Below, one piece after another: positions 6,961 through 15,350 of a stretch of DNA of 24,263 bases (positions are counted from its first letter, which is position 1; every line of letters starts with the position of its first letter). Origin of the DNA: JBEKHI01 sp050012355. GTDB lineage: Bacteria > Actinomycetota > Actinomycetes > Streptosporangiales > Streptosporangiaceae. The stretch is taken from the NCBI GenBank assembly GCA_050012355.1, contig JBEKHI010000077.1:1-24263 (forward strand). Direction: 5' to 3'. The translations under genes and the position numbers were made by a program. The notes below the pieces were generated by a model. The model was given only the letters and a program-made list of their open reading frames with translations. It had not been told where the DNA came from and ran no database searches.

Positions 6961-8946
6961 AACTTTCCCCCCTCCAATTGACCAAAACGTCGCAGCTGTA
7001 CCCCCATCGCGCAGGTACACCGGCACGCGTTCGAGCGGCGCCGGCGCATCCAGCCACTGGCCACCGGCATGCCGCTCCCCGGTCCAGCCGTCCACCCAGC
7101 TGGTGCCAGCCGGCAGGTACACCCGCCGCTGCCGGGCGCCTAGCTCGGCGACCGGCGCGACGAGTAGGTCGCCGCCGAACAGGTACTGGTCGTCGATTTC
7201 CCAGCTCGCGGCGTCCTCGGGGAACTCGAGGAACAGCGGCCGCAGCACCGGGATCCCGGTCTCGTGCGCCTCGCGCGTCGCCGCCATCACGTAGGGCCGG
7301 AGCCGCTCGCGGACGTCTAGCCAGTCGCGCAGGATGGACTCGGTTTCGGGGCCGAAGGACCACGGCTCGTTCGGCGCGCCAGTGGCCTCAGCGCCGGTGC
7401 CTTCGCCTGGCTCGCGGTGACCGTGCAGCCGGCACACCGGTGAGAACACGCCGAACTGGAACCAGCGGACCAGCAGTTCGCGAAACTCCGGGTCGGTCAC
7501 GTCCCCGCCGTGGAATCCGCCGATGTCAGTGGTCCACCACGGGATACCGGACATCGCCATATTCAGTCCCGCCCGGATCTGGCGTCGAAGCGCTTCGAAC
7601 GTGGACGCGATATCTCCGGACCAGACAAGCGACCCGTACCTCTGGCTGCCGGCCCACGCGGACCGGCACAGCAGCACGGTGTCGCCACCCGAGTTCTCCC
7701 AGAACCCCTGGGCGTGCAGCATCGGATAGATGTTGCCGACCTCGAGTCCGTTGCCGAGGTAGTAGCGCATGTTGCCCGGGTTCTCCGGGCGTACCTCCGG
7801 CTCGCAGGCATCCAGCCACCAGGCCTCGATGCCGTGTGATCGGTAGCCCGCGGTGATCTTGTCCCAGATGTACGCGCGGGCCGCCGGGTTGGTCGGGTCG
7901 TAGTACGACATCGACGCCAGGCCCTGGGTGTCGCGGTCGACGAAATCGAACTGGCCGGTGATCCCTTGCTCGGTCTCCACCAGCAGCCCGCGCTCGGCCA
8001 TCTCCGCGAAGTTGTCGCTGAGCGGGTTCACCGTCGGCCAGACCGACACCATGAGCTTGACGCCCATCGACTCCAGCTCGGCGGTCATCGCCGTGGGGTC
8101 GGGCCACTCGTCCGGGTGGAACCGCCACTCCCCCTGCTTGGACCAGTGGAAGTAGTCGATGACCAGCACCGACAGCGGAAGGTTGCGCCGCTTGAACTCG
8201 CGGGCCACCTCAAGTACTTCCTCTTGCGTCCGGTACCGCAGCTTGCACTGCCAGAAACCAGACGCCCACTCCGGGAGTTCCGGCGGCTTCCCGGTCGCGT
8301 CGGCGTAGTTGCGCAGCACGCCCGCCGGGCTGTCCGCGGCGGTGATCCAGTAGTCCCACTGGCGGGTCTGCTCGGACACCCAGCGGGTCGCGGTAGCGCC
8401 GAGTTCGACCCGGCCGACGCCCGGGTGGTTCCACAGGAACCCGTAGCCGAGGCTGGAGGTCAGGAACGGGATGGACACCTCGGTGTTGCGTTGCGCCAGG
8501 TCGATGACGGCGCCCTTGTTGTCGAGCCTGCCGTGCTGGTGCTGGCCGAGACCGTAGAACCGTTCGCCGTCGACCGCGTCGAACTTCATCTCGAACCGGT
8601 GCGCGCCGCCGCCAACGGACGTGTACCGCCGGGTTGGCGGCGCGGAGAAGTGCGGGATGGCCTCGGTCAGCAGTGGCGACCCGTCCGTCGTGCGCAGGAA
8701 GCTGAGCCGGCCGTCGCTCGTCATCGTCGCGGTGATCGCGCCGTTGGTGATCCGCGCCTCATCATCATCGCCGGTGACGGTCACCGCGGTGGCCGGCTTC
8801 GGCGGCAGCAGCGCGCCTGGCTGGTCATCACGTATCTCGCCGACGACCGTGCCGCGGACCCGGAGACTGTCCGCGCCCCACGGCTCGATAAGCACGCTCT
8901 CGCGCCCGCCCCGCCAGCGGAGAACCTCAGCATCACGAGTTAGCAC
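6004..8946 (-). CDS. GH31 alpha-glycosidase fused in frame to a MalF-type ABC permease
   Basis: One uninterrupted frame of 980 residues. Residues 1 to about 650 are a GH31 enzyme of alpha-xylosidase/alpha-glucosidase type: YGLGQHQHG (about 138), WWLDACEPE with the nucleophile Asp (about 377), WSGDIAST with the probable acid/base Asp (about 442), and the C-terminal domain ending at VPVYLRDGG. It has no signal peptide, so the enzyme is cytoplasmic. From about residue 663 the same frame is a sugar permease with about six membrane spans, starting WGFLVPAGLYVLFAF, with EAA motif EAARIDGAGPW. No stop codon occurs between the parts in this frame. The GTG start (8944-8946) has an AAGGCGGGG-like ribosome site. 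The alternative is two cistrons with altered junction codons (see the 6958-6975 site). The GH31 and permease assignments are secure; the fusion is what is written in the DNA, but it is not proven. Confidence 0.85.
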   Translation of the reverse strand: MLTRDAEVLRWRGGRESVLIEPWGADSLRVRGTVVGEIRDDQPGALLPPKPATAVTVTGDDDEARITNGAITATMTSDGRLSFLRTTDGSPLLTEAIPHFSAPPTRRYTSVGGGAHRFEMKFDAVDGERFYGLGQHQHGRLDNKGAVIDLAQRNTEVSIPFLTSSLGYGFLWNHPGVGRVELGATATRWVSEQTRQWDYWITAADSPAGVLRNYADATGKPPELPEWASGFWQCKLRYRTQEEVLEVAREFKRRNLPLSVLVIDYFHWSKQGEWRFHPDEWPDPTAMTAELESMGVKLMVSVWPTVNPLSDNFAEMAERGLLVETEQGITGQFDFVDRDTQGLASMSYYDPTNPAARAYIWDKITAGYRSHGIEAWWLDACEPEVRPENPGNMRYYLGNGLEVGNIYPMLHAQGFWENSGGDTVLLCRSAWAGSQRYGSLVWSGDIASTFEALRRQIRAGLNMAMSGIPWWTTDIGGFHGGDVTDPEFRELLVRWFQFGVFSPVCRLHGHREPGEGTGAEATGAPNEPWSFGPETESILRDWLDVRERLRPYVMAATREAHETGIPVLRPLFLEFPEDAASWEIDDQYLFGGDLLVAPVAELGARQRRVYLPAGTSWVDGWTGERHAGGQWLDAPAPLERVPVYLRDGGTAATFWSIGGGKVTNTIARVRRSASYGGSPASRRARRWRQAARWGFLVPAGLYVLFAFAIPIIYNLILSFEQTTLATISHLFAPSAGFSNYTTTLSNSTTDSAIIRTFSFTVLSLLFQFIIGFALALLFSLKFPLSRFARSLILVPWLLPLLVTGIIFKFLFQLQAGAVNQILQDLHLISHPIGYVLSPGWAYVTVLITNIWIGVPFFTVLLYSALQDVPGEIVEAARIDGAGPWQRLIHVKLPVIRPVIEVVFVLGFVFTIKVFDVVIGLTQGGPANSTQLIATWAYNLSFQDFNYGQGAALNTVLLLIALVAAPVYIWLNRETLRGDAL
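6958..6975 (-). promoter_or_regulatory. internal Shine-Dalgarno with ACG codon at the GH31/permease junction
   Basis: The minus strand reads GGAGGGGGG (6967-6975), then AAAGTT, then ACG (6958-6960) followed by AATACC. The ribosome site and spacing would be ideal for an ATG at the ACG position. Eight codons upstream is TGG (6982-6984), one base from TGA or TAG. Together these look like a former stop and start, each changed by one base. Confidence 0.55.
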
Positions 8947-9002
8947 TACGCCCCGCCTTCGATCGCCTGTGATCGGGTAACGAAAAGGTTTGCGTGGGGC
9001 TT

Positions 9003-9032
9003 ATGCTAAGTATGACCTCTATGCCAGGTCAA
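9003..9032 (-). promoter_or_regulatory. promoter of the GH31-ABC operon
   Basis: Minus strand: -35 TTGACC (9027-9032), 18-nt spacer, -10 TAGCAT (9003-9008). This gives a leader of about 50 nt before the GTG at 8946. It sits in the divergent gap with the LacI-family gene. An inverted repeat (9013-9031) lies inside it, overlapping the -35 box. Confidence 0.55.
9013..9031. promoter_or_regulatory. inverted repeat TGACCT-N7-AGGTCA, candidate operator
   Basis: Perfect 6-bp arms (9013-9018 and 9026-9031) with 7-nt spacer ctatgcc. It covers the spacer and -35 of the operon promoter, so a protein bound here would block transcription. It lacks the central CG expected of a classic LacI operator, so the binding protein is uncertain. 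Confidence 0.4.
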
Positions 9033-9061
9033 GACTGTTGTATATCCTTTGCACAACTGTC
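9033..9061. promoter_or_regulatory. inverted repeat GACtGTTGT-N11-ACAACtGTC beside the lacI-type start
   Basis: Nine-base arms at 9033-9041 and 9053-9061 are complementary except for the central t. The ACAAC and GTTGT half-sites are the same pentamers that form the GH92 operator, here turned outward with an 11-nt gap. A weak plus-strand -10 (TATATC, 9041-9046) lies within it, so binding could give autoregulation of the regulator gene. Confidence 0.35.
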
Positions 9062-10066
9062 ATGGTGACCATTACCGATGTGGCACGGCTGGCCGGCGTC
9101 TCGCCCGCCACCGCGTCCCGAGCGCTCAATGGCCGCAGCGGGATCAGTGAGGAGACCGCGCGGCGAGTGCGGCGTGCCGCCGAAAAGCTCGGATACCAGC
9201 CAAACGCGCTCGCTCGCGGCCTGCTGTCCGGCAAGTCCTGCACGGTCGGGCTGATCACCACCGACAGCTTCGGCCGGTTCAGCATCCCGGTGATGCAGGG
9301 CGCGGAGGACGCGTTCGGTCCCGGATCGATCTCGGTGTTCCTGTGCGACGGGCGCGGCGACCGCATCCGCGAGCAGCACTACCTGCGCACGCTGCTGGAA
9401 CGGCGCGTTGACGGCATCATCGTGACCGGCAAGCGCCAGGACCTGCGCGATCCCATCGGGCTGAACCTGCCGGTGCCGGTGGTGTACGTCATGACCCACT
9501 CCTCCGATCCTGGTGACCTATCGCTGATACCGGACGAAGAGCAGGGCGCCGAGCTCGCGGTGCGGCATCTGCTGTCCACCGGGAGATCTTCGATCGGCCA
9601 CATCACCGGGCCCGACACGTTCGCGGCCGCCCGGCTGCGCTCCGCCGCGACGGAAAAGGTGCTGGCCGAGGCGGGCCTGCCGCTGGCCGGCGGCACCGTG
9701 ATGTTCGGTCAGTGGAGCGAGGAGTGGGGCCGTCAGGCCGCGGCGATGCTGCTGCGCACGGCACCCGGGCTCGACGCCATCTTCTGCGGCAATGACCAGG
9801 TCGCCCGGGGCGCCGCCGACATCGTTCGCGAGTCCGGCCGCCGGATACCCGAGGACGTCGCACTCGTCGGTTTCGACAACTGGGAGGTGATCGCGGCGTC
9901 CTGCCGGCCGCCGCTGACCACCGTGGACATGAACCTGCGCCAGCTCGGCCACGTGGCGGGCCAGCAGCTACTGGACGCGATCGACGGCCGCCGCGACAGC
10001 GGACTGCGCAAGCTCCCCTGTTCGCTGGTGCTACGCGAGTCCACCCGCCTCACCCTCACCAGCTGA
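9062..10066 (+). CDS. LacI-family transcriptional regulator
   Basis: This 334-residue cytoplasmic repressor has an N-terminal LacI helix-turn-helix (TITDVARLAGVSPATASRAL, residues 3-22), the hinge region (YQPNALARGLLSGKS, about 48-62) and a periplasmic-binding-protein-like sugar-sensing domain (about 64-330) ending in VLRESTRL. I chose ATG at 9062 because it gives the standard LacI N-terminus; an in-frame TTG at 8990 would add an atypical 24-residue extension. No ribosome site precedes this ATG, and the weak -10 at 9041-9046 would place transcription start about 10 nt upstream, so a near-leaderless mRNA is possible. It is divergent from the GH31-ABC operon and probably represses it and GH92 until a sugar inducer binds. 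Confidence 0.9.
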   Translation: MVTITDVARLAGVSPATASRALNGRSGISEETARRVRRAAEKLGYQPNALARGLLSGKSCTVGLITTDSFGRFSIPVMQGAEDAFGPGSISVFLCDGRGDRIREQHYLRTLLERRVDGIIVTGKRQDLRDPIGLNLPVPVVYVMTHSSDPGDLSLIPDEEQGAELAVRHLLSTGRSSIGHITGPDTFAAARLRSAATEKVLAEAGLPLAGGTVMFGQWSEEWGRQAAAMLLRTAPGLDAIFCGNDQVARGAADIVRESGRRIPEDVALVGFDNWEVIAASCRPPLTTVDMNLRQLGHVAGQQLLDAIDGRRDSGLRKLPCSLVLRESTRLTLTS

Positions 10067-10088
10067 GTATCTGCTCTGCTTGACTTGG

Positions 10089-13000
10089 TCAGGAGGGCGC
10101 CTGGCTGATGCCACCGCCCTTGGCCGTGCCCATCGGCATCCAGTAGAACGACATCGTGACGGCATCCGGCGCTATGGGCATCAGCTTCTTGAGCATCCCG
10201 ACCGTCACCGTCGCGTGCGCTGGCACCGGCAGCAGGAAGCTGTCAGTCCTGGTCAGCTGCAGATGAGAAGTGTTAACGTTGTTCACGGTCGCGCCGACTA
10301 TGGGCGGACCCGATGCGCCGATGCAGCCGAAGATAACCACCTCCATCAGGTCCTGACCTGGCGTAGCCACCATGCTGACCGTTCCCGTCACGAAGCCGTC
10401 AGTCTGGGCGACCCACGACCCGGGAGTAAGGACCTGACCGGCTCCGAGCGTCGCGGTCGAACTCGCGGAGAGCTCGCCGGTAATTTCGGTGTTCACGGCC
10501 GTCACGTTGCCGGCGTTCAGCTGGCCGGAGATGCCGATTGGCATCTCGTAGGCCACGATCTGCGTCGTCAGGATGTCGGGTACGTCAACCTGGACTGTGG
10601 TGGACAGGTAGCGGTGCACGGTGTCGCCGCCGACCTGCGTGTAGGCGTGCAGCACGAAGGTCGTGGGGTTGTACAGCGGCTTGCTGGTGAACGGCGGGCC
10701 CTCGCTGACGTCTGTCGGCCCGATCACCGCATCGTGCTTCAAGACGTCGTCATACTGCCCGCTGTAAGAGATCTCGTACCGGCCAGTGCCCGCGTACGAC
10801 CAGGTCAGCACGGCCTGCTCACCGGCGCTGTACATCGGCTTAGAGGCGGCGAAGTCCGAGATCATGAACGAGTACGGGCCCTTGGGGCGGGTGAACTGCG
10901 CGCTGCGGCTTTGGTATCCGCCGATCGCAGCGGTGCTCGCGTGCTCAGTCACGCTGACGGTAAACGAGCCCACCTGGTTATTGACCGCGATGCCGGCCAG
11001 CTGCAGCAGCAGCCCGTTGTCCCCGAACTCGACGGGGGACTGCTGCCTCGGCGTGAAGTTGATCTGACCGCCGGAAACGACCGCCTGCCAGGTGTCCGGC
11101 GATATGTTCACGCTGATCAGGCCGGGCTGGTTGGTGAGGGACGCCGCGTCCGGCCCGACCGGGAACTTCACCACGATCAAGTCGCACCACACCGAGCCCG
11201 GCGCGCTGTTCGACACCACGAGGTTGAGCGTGGCGATACCCGGACTGATGCCGACCGGCTCGGGATTGGTGGCGAGGCCGTAGGTGAGCAGCGTGTTCTG
11301 ATCGTCGCCCGCGCCGGATGTCAGCAGTTCCCCGGGCGCGGGTGTACCGGGGCGCAGGCGCAGCCACCCGGACCGCAGGCCCGGCACCGTGGCGGGCATG
11401 GCGGCCGCCGGATCGGCCGGCACCGTGGCGAGCGTGTCCACCGCCCCGGCCGGCGTCGGCTCGAGCCACGCGGCGGTCAGGTCGCGGGTGGCAGGAGTCG
11501 GCACGGTCACCGTGCCGTCCAGCAGCGTGGTGAGCAACGGCGCGACGCCGACCAGGATGGCCATCCGCTGGACCGCCGCGTCGGTGATCGGGCCCGGCAC
11601 CGACAGCGACGACACCGGGAGGATGTCCGTGACCGCGTGGACGGGCGCGCGGGGATCCAGCAGGACGGTAAGGGCGGCGCCGGCGGCGTTCGGCCGGAGG
11701 CCGACGAAGTTACCGGGCCCGATCGCCGTCAGGAAACCGCTGCCGCCGTCACTCAGGTCGTGCGGCAGGTGCGCGACGTGCAGGTGCGCGTCGTCGCCGT
11801 CGGCGAGGTAGCCGACCAGCCCGTCACCGGCCATCCCGGCATCGCCGAGGCGGACCGGGAACGAGCAGTCCAGGATGGCTGCGGGCGCCGGGGCCCCGGT
11901 GAACTGCCATGAAGGGTCGTCCAGGGGCGGCCCCTGCAGCTCCAAGCCGACCCGGACCCGCACGACGACGAGCGGCCGGCCGGCCAGGACCGACATGGTC
12001 TGGTCGTCGGGTCGCCCGGCCGGCATGATGCTCCACAGGCTCTCATCGATGGTCTGCAGCACGTCGGGGAAGGCCTGCGGCCCGGCCGCGAGGAGCCCGG
12101 TGACCAGTTGACCGAGGCGGGGGCAGGCCGCGGTGAGGTCGGCGACCGTGAGCGTCGCCGAGCCGGGCGCCGGTTCCCAGGTCACCTCGGAAGTGGCCGC
12201 TGAGCCGGTGACGAGCCGGACCTGCCCGAGGATCGCGCCATCGGGGCCGTAGACGGCCAGCGAGCCGTTGAGATGGTTGAGGACCACCCACCCGCTGACC
12301 GCGGCGAGCTGCAGCGGCGCGACCGGAACCAGCCGGGTGAACCCCGTCCAGTCCAGCGGGGCCGGCGTGTCCGACGGGCCGCCGCCGAACACGATCGTCA
12401 GCGAGATAACCCACCAGTGCACGGTCACGGTCCCGCCGGTGGGCGGACCCCACAGGTCAAGCTGCGCCCCGAGCTCAGCGGTCAGGGTCTTCGACGTGCC
12501 CGCGATGTGCATCCGGTAGGACGCGCCGATGCTGACCCCGATGGTGGTCCGGAAGTGGAACGGCTCCCACCACGAGATCACGTCCGCGTAGGCGGTGAGC
12601 CACGCCGACAGGTTGCCGTCGTGGAAGGCGACCGAGAGCGACCCGCCCGCCATGATCACCGCCGGGGTCAGCGCGAAGTACGCGGAGCCGGTCACCGAGA
12701 CTGTCGAGCTGACGCTCCAGGTGAAGCCGAGGCGCGGCTCGACGGGGTACCACGCCGGCGCCGTGAAGTACGGGCTGTACCCGCCGAGCGTGAGCACGAA
12801 GTCACCGCTGTGCGGGTTGTCCCCGAACCAGGAAGCGAAGGCAAACCCGCCGGTCACGACGCAGGCGGGGTCGAGCAGGTAGGAGTTCGGCGCGACGAGC
12901 GCGGTGGCCAGGAACGAGCCATCCGCCACCCTCAGGACCGCCTCGAGCTCCAGCTCGACCTGCGCGTACGCGGGTGCGCCCTGCTGCGGGAAGCTGGCGG

Positions 13001-15350
13001 CCGAGAGCCCGAGCAGCGTGAAGGTCAGGTCGCCGCCAAGCTCGGCGATGAGCAGCGCACGGGAGCGGATGAGCTCGAAGGACGTGAACGTGACCCCGAT
13101 CGCGCCCCAGACCGTTCCAGGCGCGTCGGCCAGCCACGGAGCTGGCCCGGAGGTCAGGGCGCTCAGCGCGGCCAGCGGATCGGATCCTGCGCCCGCGCCG
13201 CCGGGACTCGCCGACCATGCGACCAGCGGGAAGCTCGCCACTTCCTGCTGGCCGGGGATGCGCAGGGCCGTGTGATAGCCGAACCCGGCGGCCAGGCCCG
13301 TCACGAAGAAGAACGGCGGCCCGCCCAGCTCAGCGTCGAGCTGGGCGAAGACGAACATCGCCGGATGACCGCCCACGTCGGCGACGGCCCCGATCGCGGT
13401 CAGCCCGACGTCGCCTAGGGTCAGCGTGCCGGTCCCCGCGTACTCCCAGGAGGCGCCGGGCGGCGGCGGCACGTCCTCGAACGCGGCCGCGATCGCCAGC
13501 GGCGCGCTGACCAGGGCGACGCCGATCCCGTTCAGCGCGAGCGACGGGGTGAACGTGTCCAGCGGCGAGGTGACCGACAGGCCGAGCAGCGACAGGGTGA
13601 GTCCGGACACCGACACCGATGCGTCCACCAGCAGCGCCAGCGCGCCGTCCTGGTAGCGCACCCCGAGCCGGCTCAGCGTGAGCGGCCCCACCGATCGCTG
13701 CACGATGTACCAGGTCACCCCGTCGCCGGCGGCGGCCGGGGCGGTGATGACCGGCGACGCAGGCGGGGCCGGGGCCACGGCGGTGTTCTGGCTGGTGCTG
13801 CTGGGCGCGCTGAGGCCGACGCTGAGGGGCAGTTCGGTGCCGCCGATGTCGACGGTGAGCGCGAGCGCGATCCGGTCGAGGGTGCCGGCCGTCGGCGGCA
13901 CCGGCCCGCCCTGCGGCACGAGGGGGGTGATCGCCTTCACCAGGTCGGACGTCAGCGGCTGGGAGGAGAGGATCACCTGGAGGCCGCGGACCTGGAGCAC
14001 CCCGGCCAGTGCATCGCCGATGACGGGCAGCTCACCGAGGCTGCCCAGGTCGCCGACGGACAGGCCGAAGTAAAACTCCCGGACCGAGTCGGCGGTGAGG
14101 CCGGCCGGGATGGTGATCAGCGTCGCCGCGCCGCGTTTGGACCGCGCCGTCAGCGCCAGCGCGGAACGGGTGATGTCGTAGGTGATCTGCGCTGAGGTCA
14201 GCGTCAGGTCCAGCCCGGCCGGGATCGGCGGCGGATCGAAGCCGAGCCCGCGGATGACGTCGGTGATGTCGAGCGCGGCCTCGTCCGACGCGGCCGACCA
14301 GGTACCGGACAGCACCGTAGCCTGACCCTTGGCGAAGCTGATTTCGAACGCTTCCGCGCCGATGAACAGCATTCCGGTGAGCGTGGTGGCACCCTGCTGG
14401 TGGAGAACCGAGATCCCCAGGCTGCCCGTCGTTCCGGCGATATCGAACTGAGCCAGCCCGGTTATCTCTAGGTCTTCGGTGCCGGTGTCGTAGTAGGCGT
14501 TGAGGTTCTCCAGGGTAAGGTCGGCCGGCACCCCGGACGAGTCGATGCTCAGGCCCAGATCGTCGGACAGTCCCTGGGCCAGTTCGGTCAGGCTCATGGT
14601 GATCGGGTACTGCGTCTGTGCCTGGAACGACCAGCTGGCGGTGCTGGCGGTGTAGCCGGCGACAGCGAGCAGCTCGTAGCCGCAGATGGTGAACAGGCCG
14701 GTGATCTGACCCGACAGCGCCGTGTCGTAGGTCAGGTCCAGCCCGACCTGGGTGAGCGCGAACGGCTGCCCGCCGACTGTGAAGCTCCAGTCGTCGGAGA
14801 CGAGGGCCTGGAACCGGAAGACGCCGGCCGGCACGTCGGCGGCCACAGCGAGCGCCACGCAGGTGACCTGGGACATCGTGACCGAGCCGCCCGCGATGTA
14901 TTCGATGATCTGCTTGATGTCGAGCGGGGTGTTCGGCGCCAGCGCGAGGTCGACGCTGAGATCGGGTAGCGAGATCTCCGCATCGAGCGTGCCGCCGGCC
15001 ATGGTCGCCTCGGCGGTGACCGTGGCGGAGACGCTGCCCGACCCGGCGTCGTAGCCGAAGGTCACCATCATGTCGTGCACCGATATCAGCCCATCGAACA
15101 GCGACCATCCGGCCAGATCCGGGTCGGCCAGCCCCACGCTGACCGCGAGGGAGACCAAGGGCGAATCCAGCGCGGGCGCGAACCCGATGTCGATCCCCGC
15201 CAGCACGACGTCGCCCAGAGCCGGGAAGCCGGACCCGTCCGGGAGCTGGGCGGTGACTTCGTGGCCGGCCAGCAGCGCGGCCACGTCAGGGAGCGTCAGC
15301 GGCGGCGCCGGATCGGTGGTGAGCGAGCCAGGTCTGAGGCTGACGGTCAC
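10089..15350 (-). CDS. giant beta-rich DUF6603-like protein with Ig-like and C-terminal beta domains
   Basis: About 1753 residues, with no signal peptide and no convincing membrane span. Most of the chain is alternating polar/hydrophobic strands (for example LTLTSAQITYD). The central part (about 660-990) with GPPFFFVTGLAAGFGYH, LTLGGYSPYF, SAYFALTPAVIMAGGSL and LDLWGPPTGGTV resembles bacterial and fungal DUF6603 proteins; I recognise this by motif, not by search. Residues of about 1489-1595 look like an Ig-like domain (AGEQAVLTWSY ... YNPTTFVLHAY), and the last 150 or so form another beta domain (GSWVAQTDGFVTGTVSM). The GTG at 15348-15350 overlaps the preceding stop as GTGA, so I chose it; an open frame continuing upstream is a shadow of the neighbours. 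It is the last gene of a three-gene operon. The function is unknown; a structural, surface or scaffold role is inference. Confidence 0.8.
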   Translation of the reverse strand: MTVSLRPGSLTTDPAPPLTLPDVAALLAGHEVTAQLPDGSGFPALGDVVLAGIDIGFAPALDSPLVSLAVSVGLADPDLAGWSLFDGLISVHDMMVTFGYDAGSGSVSATVTAEATMAGGTLDAEISLPDLSVDLALAPNTPLDIKQIIEYIAGGSVTMSQVTCVALAVAADVPAGVFRFQALVSDDWSFTVGGQPFALTQVGLDLTYDTALSGQITGLFTICGYELLAVAGYTASTASWSFQAQTQYPITMSLTELAQGLSDDLGLSIDSSGVPADLTLENLNAYYDTGTEDLEITGLAQFDIAGTTGSLGISVLHQQGATTLTGMLFIGAEAFEISFAKGQATVLSGTWSAASDEAALDITDVIRGLGFDPPPIPAGLDLTLTSAQITYDITRSALALTARSKRGAATLITIPAGLTADSVREFYFGLSVGDLGSLGELPVIGDALAGVLQVRGLQVILSSQPLTSDLVKAITPLVPQGGPVPPTAGTLDRIALALTVDIGGTELPLSVGLSAPSSTSQNTAVAPAPPASPVITAPAAAGDGVTWYIVQRSVGPLTLSRLGVRYQDGALALLVDASVSVSGLTLSLLGLSVTSPLDTFTPSLALNGIGVALVSAPLAIAAAFEDVPPPPGASWEYAGTGTLTLGDVGLTAIGAVADVGGHPAMFVFAQLDAELGGPPFFFVTGLAAGFGYHTALRIPGQQEVASFPLVAWSASPGGAGAGSDPLAALSALTSGPAPWLADAPGTVWGAIGVTFTSFELIRSRALLIAELGGDLTFTLLGLSAASFPQQGAPAYAQVELELEAVLRVADGSFLATALVAPNSYLLDPACVVTGGFAFASWFGDNPHSGDFVLTLGGYSPYFTAPAWYPVEPRLGFTWSVSSTVSVTGSAYFALTPAVIMAGGSLSVAFHDGNLSAWLTAYADVISWWEPFHFRTTIGVSIGASYRMHIAGTSKTLTAELGAQLDLWGPPTGGTVTVHWWVISLTIVFGGGPSDTPAPLDWTGFTRLVPVAPLQLAAVSGWVVLNHLNGSLAVYGPDGAILGQVRLVTGSAATSEVTWEPAPGSATLTVADLTAACPRLGQLVTGLLAAGPQAFPDVLQTIDESLWSIMPAGRPDDQTMSVLAGRPLVVVRVRVGLELQGPPLDDPSWQFTGAPAPAAILDCSFPVRLGDAGMAGDGLVGYLADGDDAHLHVAHLPHDLSDGGSGFLTAIGPGNFVGLRPNAAGAALTVLLDPRAPVHAVTDILPVSSLSVPGPITDAAVQRMAILVGVAPLLTTLLDGTVTVPTPATRDLTAAWLEPTPAGAVDTLATVPADPAAAMPATVPGLRSGWLRLRPGTPAPGELLTSGAGDDQNTLLTYGLATNPEPVGISPGIATLNLVVSNSAPGSVWCDLIVVKFPVGPDAASLTNQPGLISVNISPDTWQAVVSGGQINFTPRQQSPVEFGDNGLLLQLAGIAVNNQVGSFTVSVTEHASTAAIGGYQSRSAQFTRPKGPYSFMISDFAASKPMYSAGEQAVLTWSYAGTGRYEISYSGQYDDVLKHDAVIGPTDVSEGPPFTSKPLYNPTTFVLHAYTQVGGDTVHRYLSTTVQVDVPDILTTQIVAYEMPIGISGQLNAGNVTAVNTEITGELSASSTATLGAGQVLTPGSWVAQTDGFVTGTVSMVATPGQDLMEVVIFGCIGASGPPIVGATVNNVNTSHLQLTRTDSFLLPVPAHATVTVGMLKKLMPIAPDAVTMSFYWMPMGTAKGGGISQAPS

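Noticed and set aside
6008..7363. Upstream extension of the MalG-type permease frame to 732 codons
   Set aside because: Arg/Pro/Ala-rich nonsense over the GH31/permease gene. The GTG at 6005-6007 with GTGA overlap is the real start.
7966..8943. 325-codon plus-strand frame opposite GH31
   Set aside because: No motif; antisense to clear GH31 catalytic motifs.
10269..10283. GTTAACGTTGTTCAC, resembling the GH92 operator
   Set aside because: Lies inside the coding part of the giant gene (VNNVNT), far from any promoter; coincidence is more likely.
10080..11912. 610-codon plus-strand frame opposite the giant gene
   Set aside because: Low-complexity Arg/Gly/His content and no family motif; the opposite strand carries conserved beta-domain motifs.
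12273..13418. 381-codon plus-strand frame
   Set aside because: Same kind of GC-driven shadow inside the giant gene; charged, repetitive composition.
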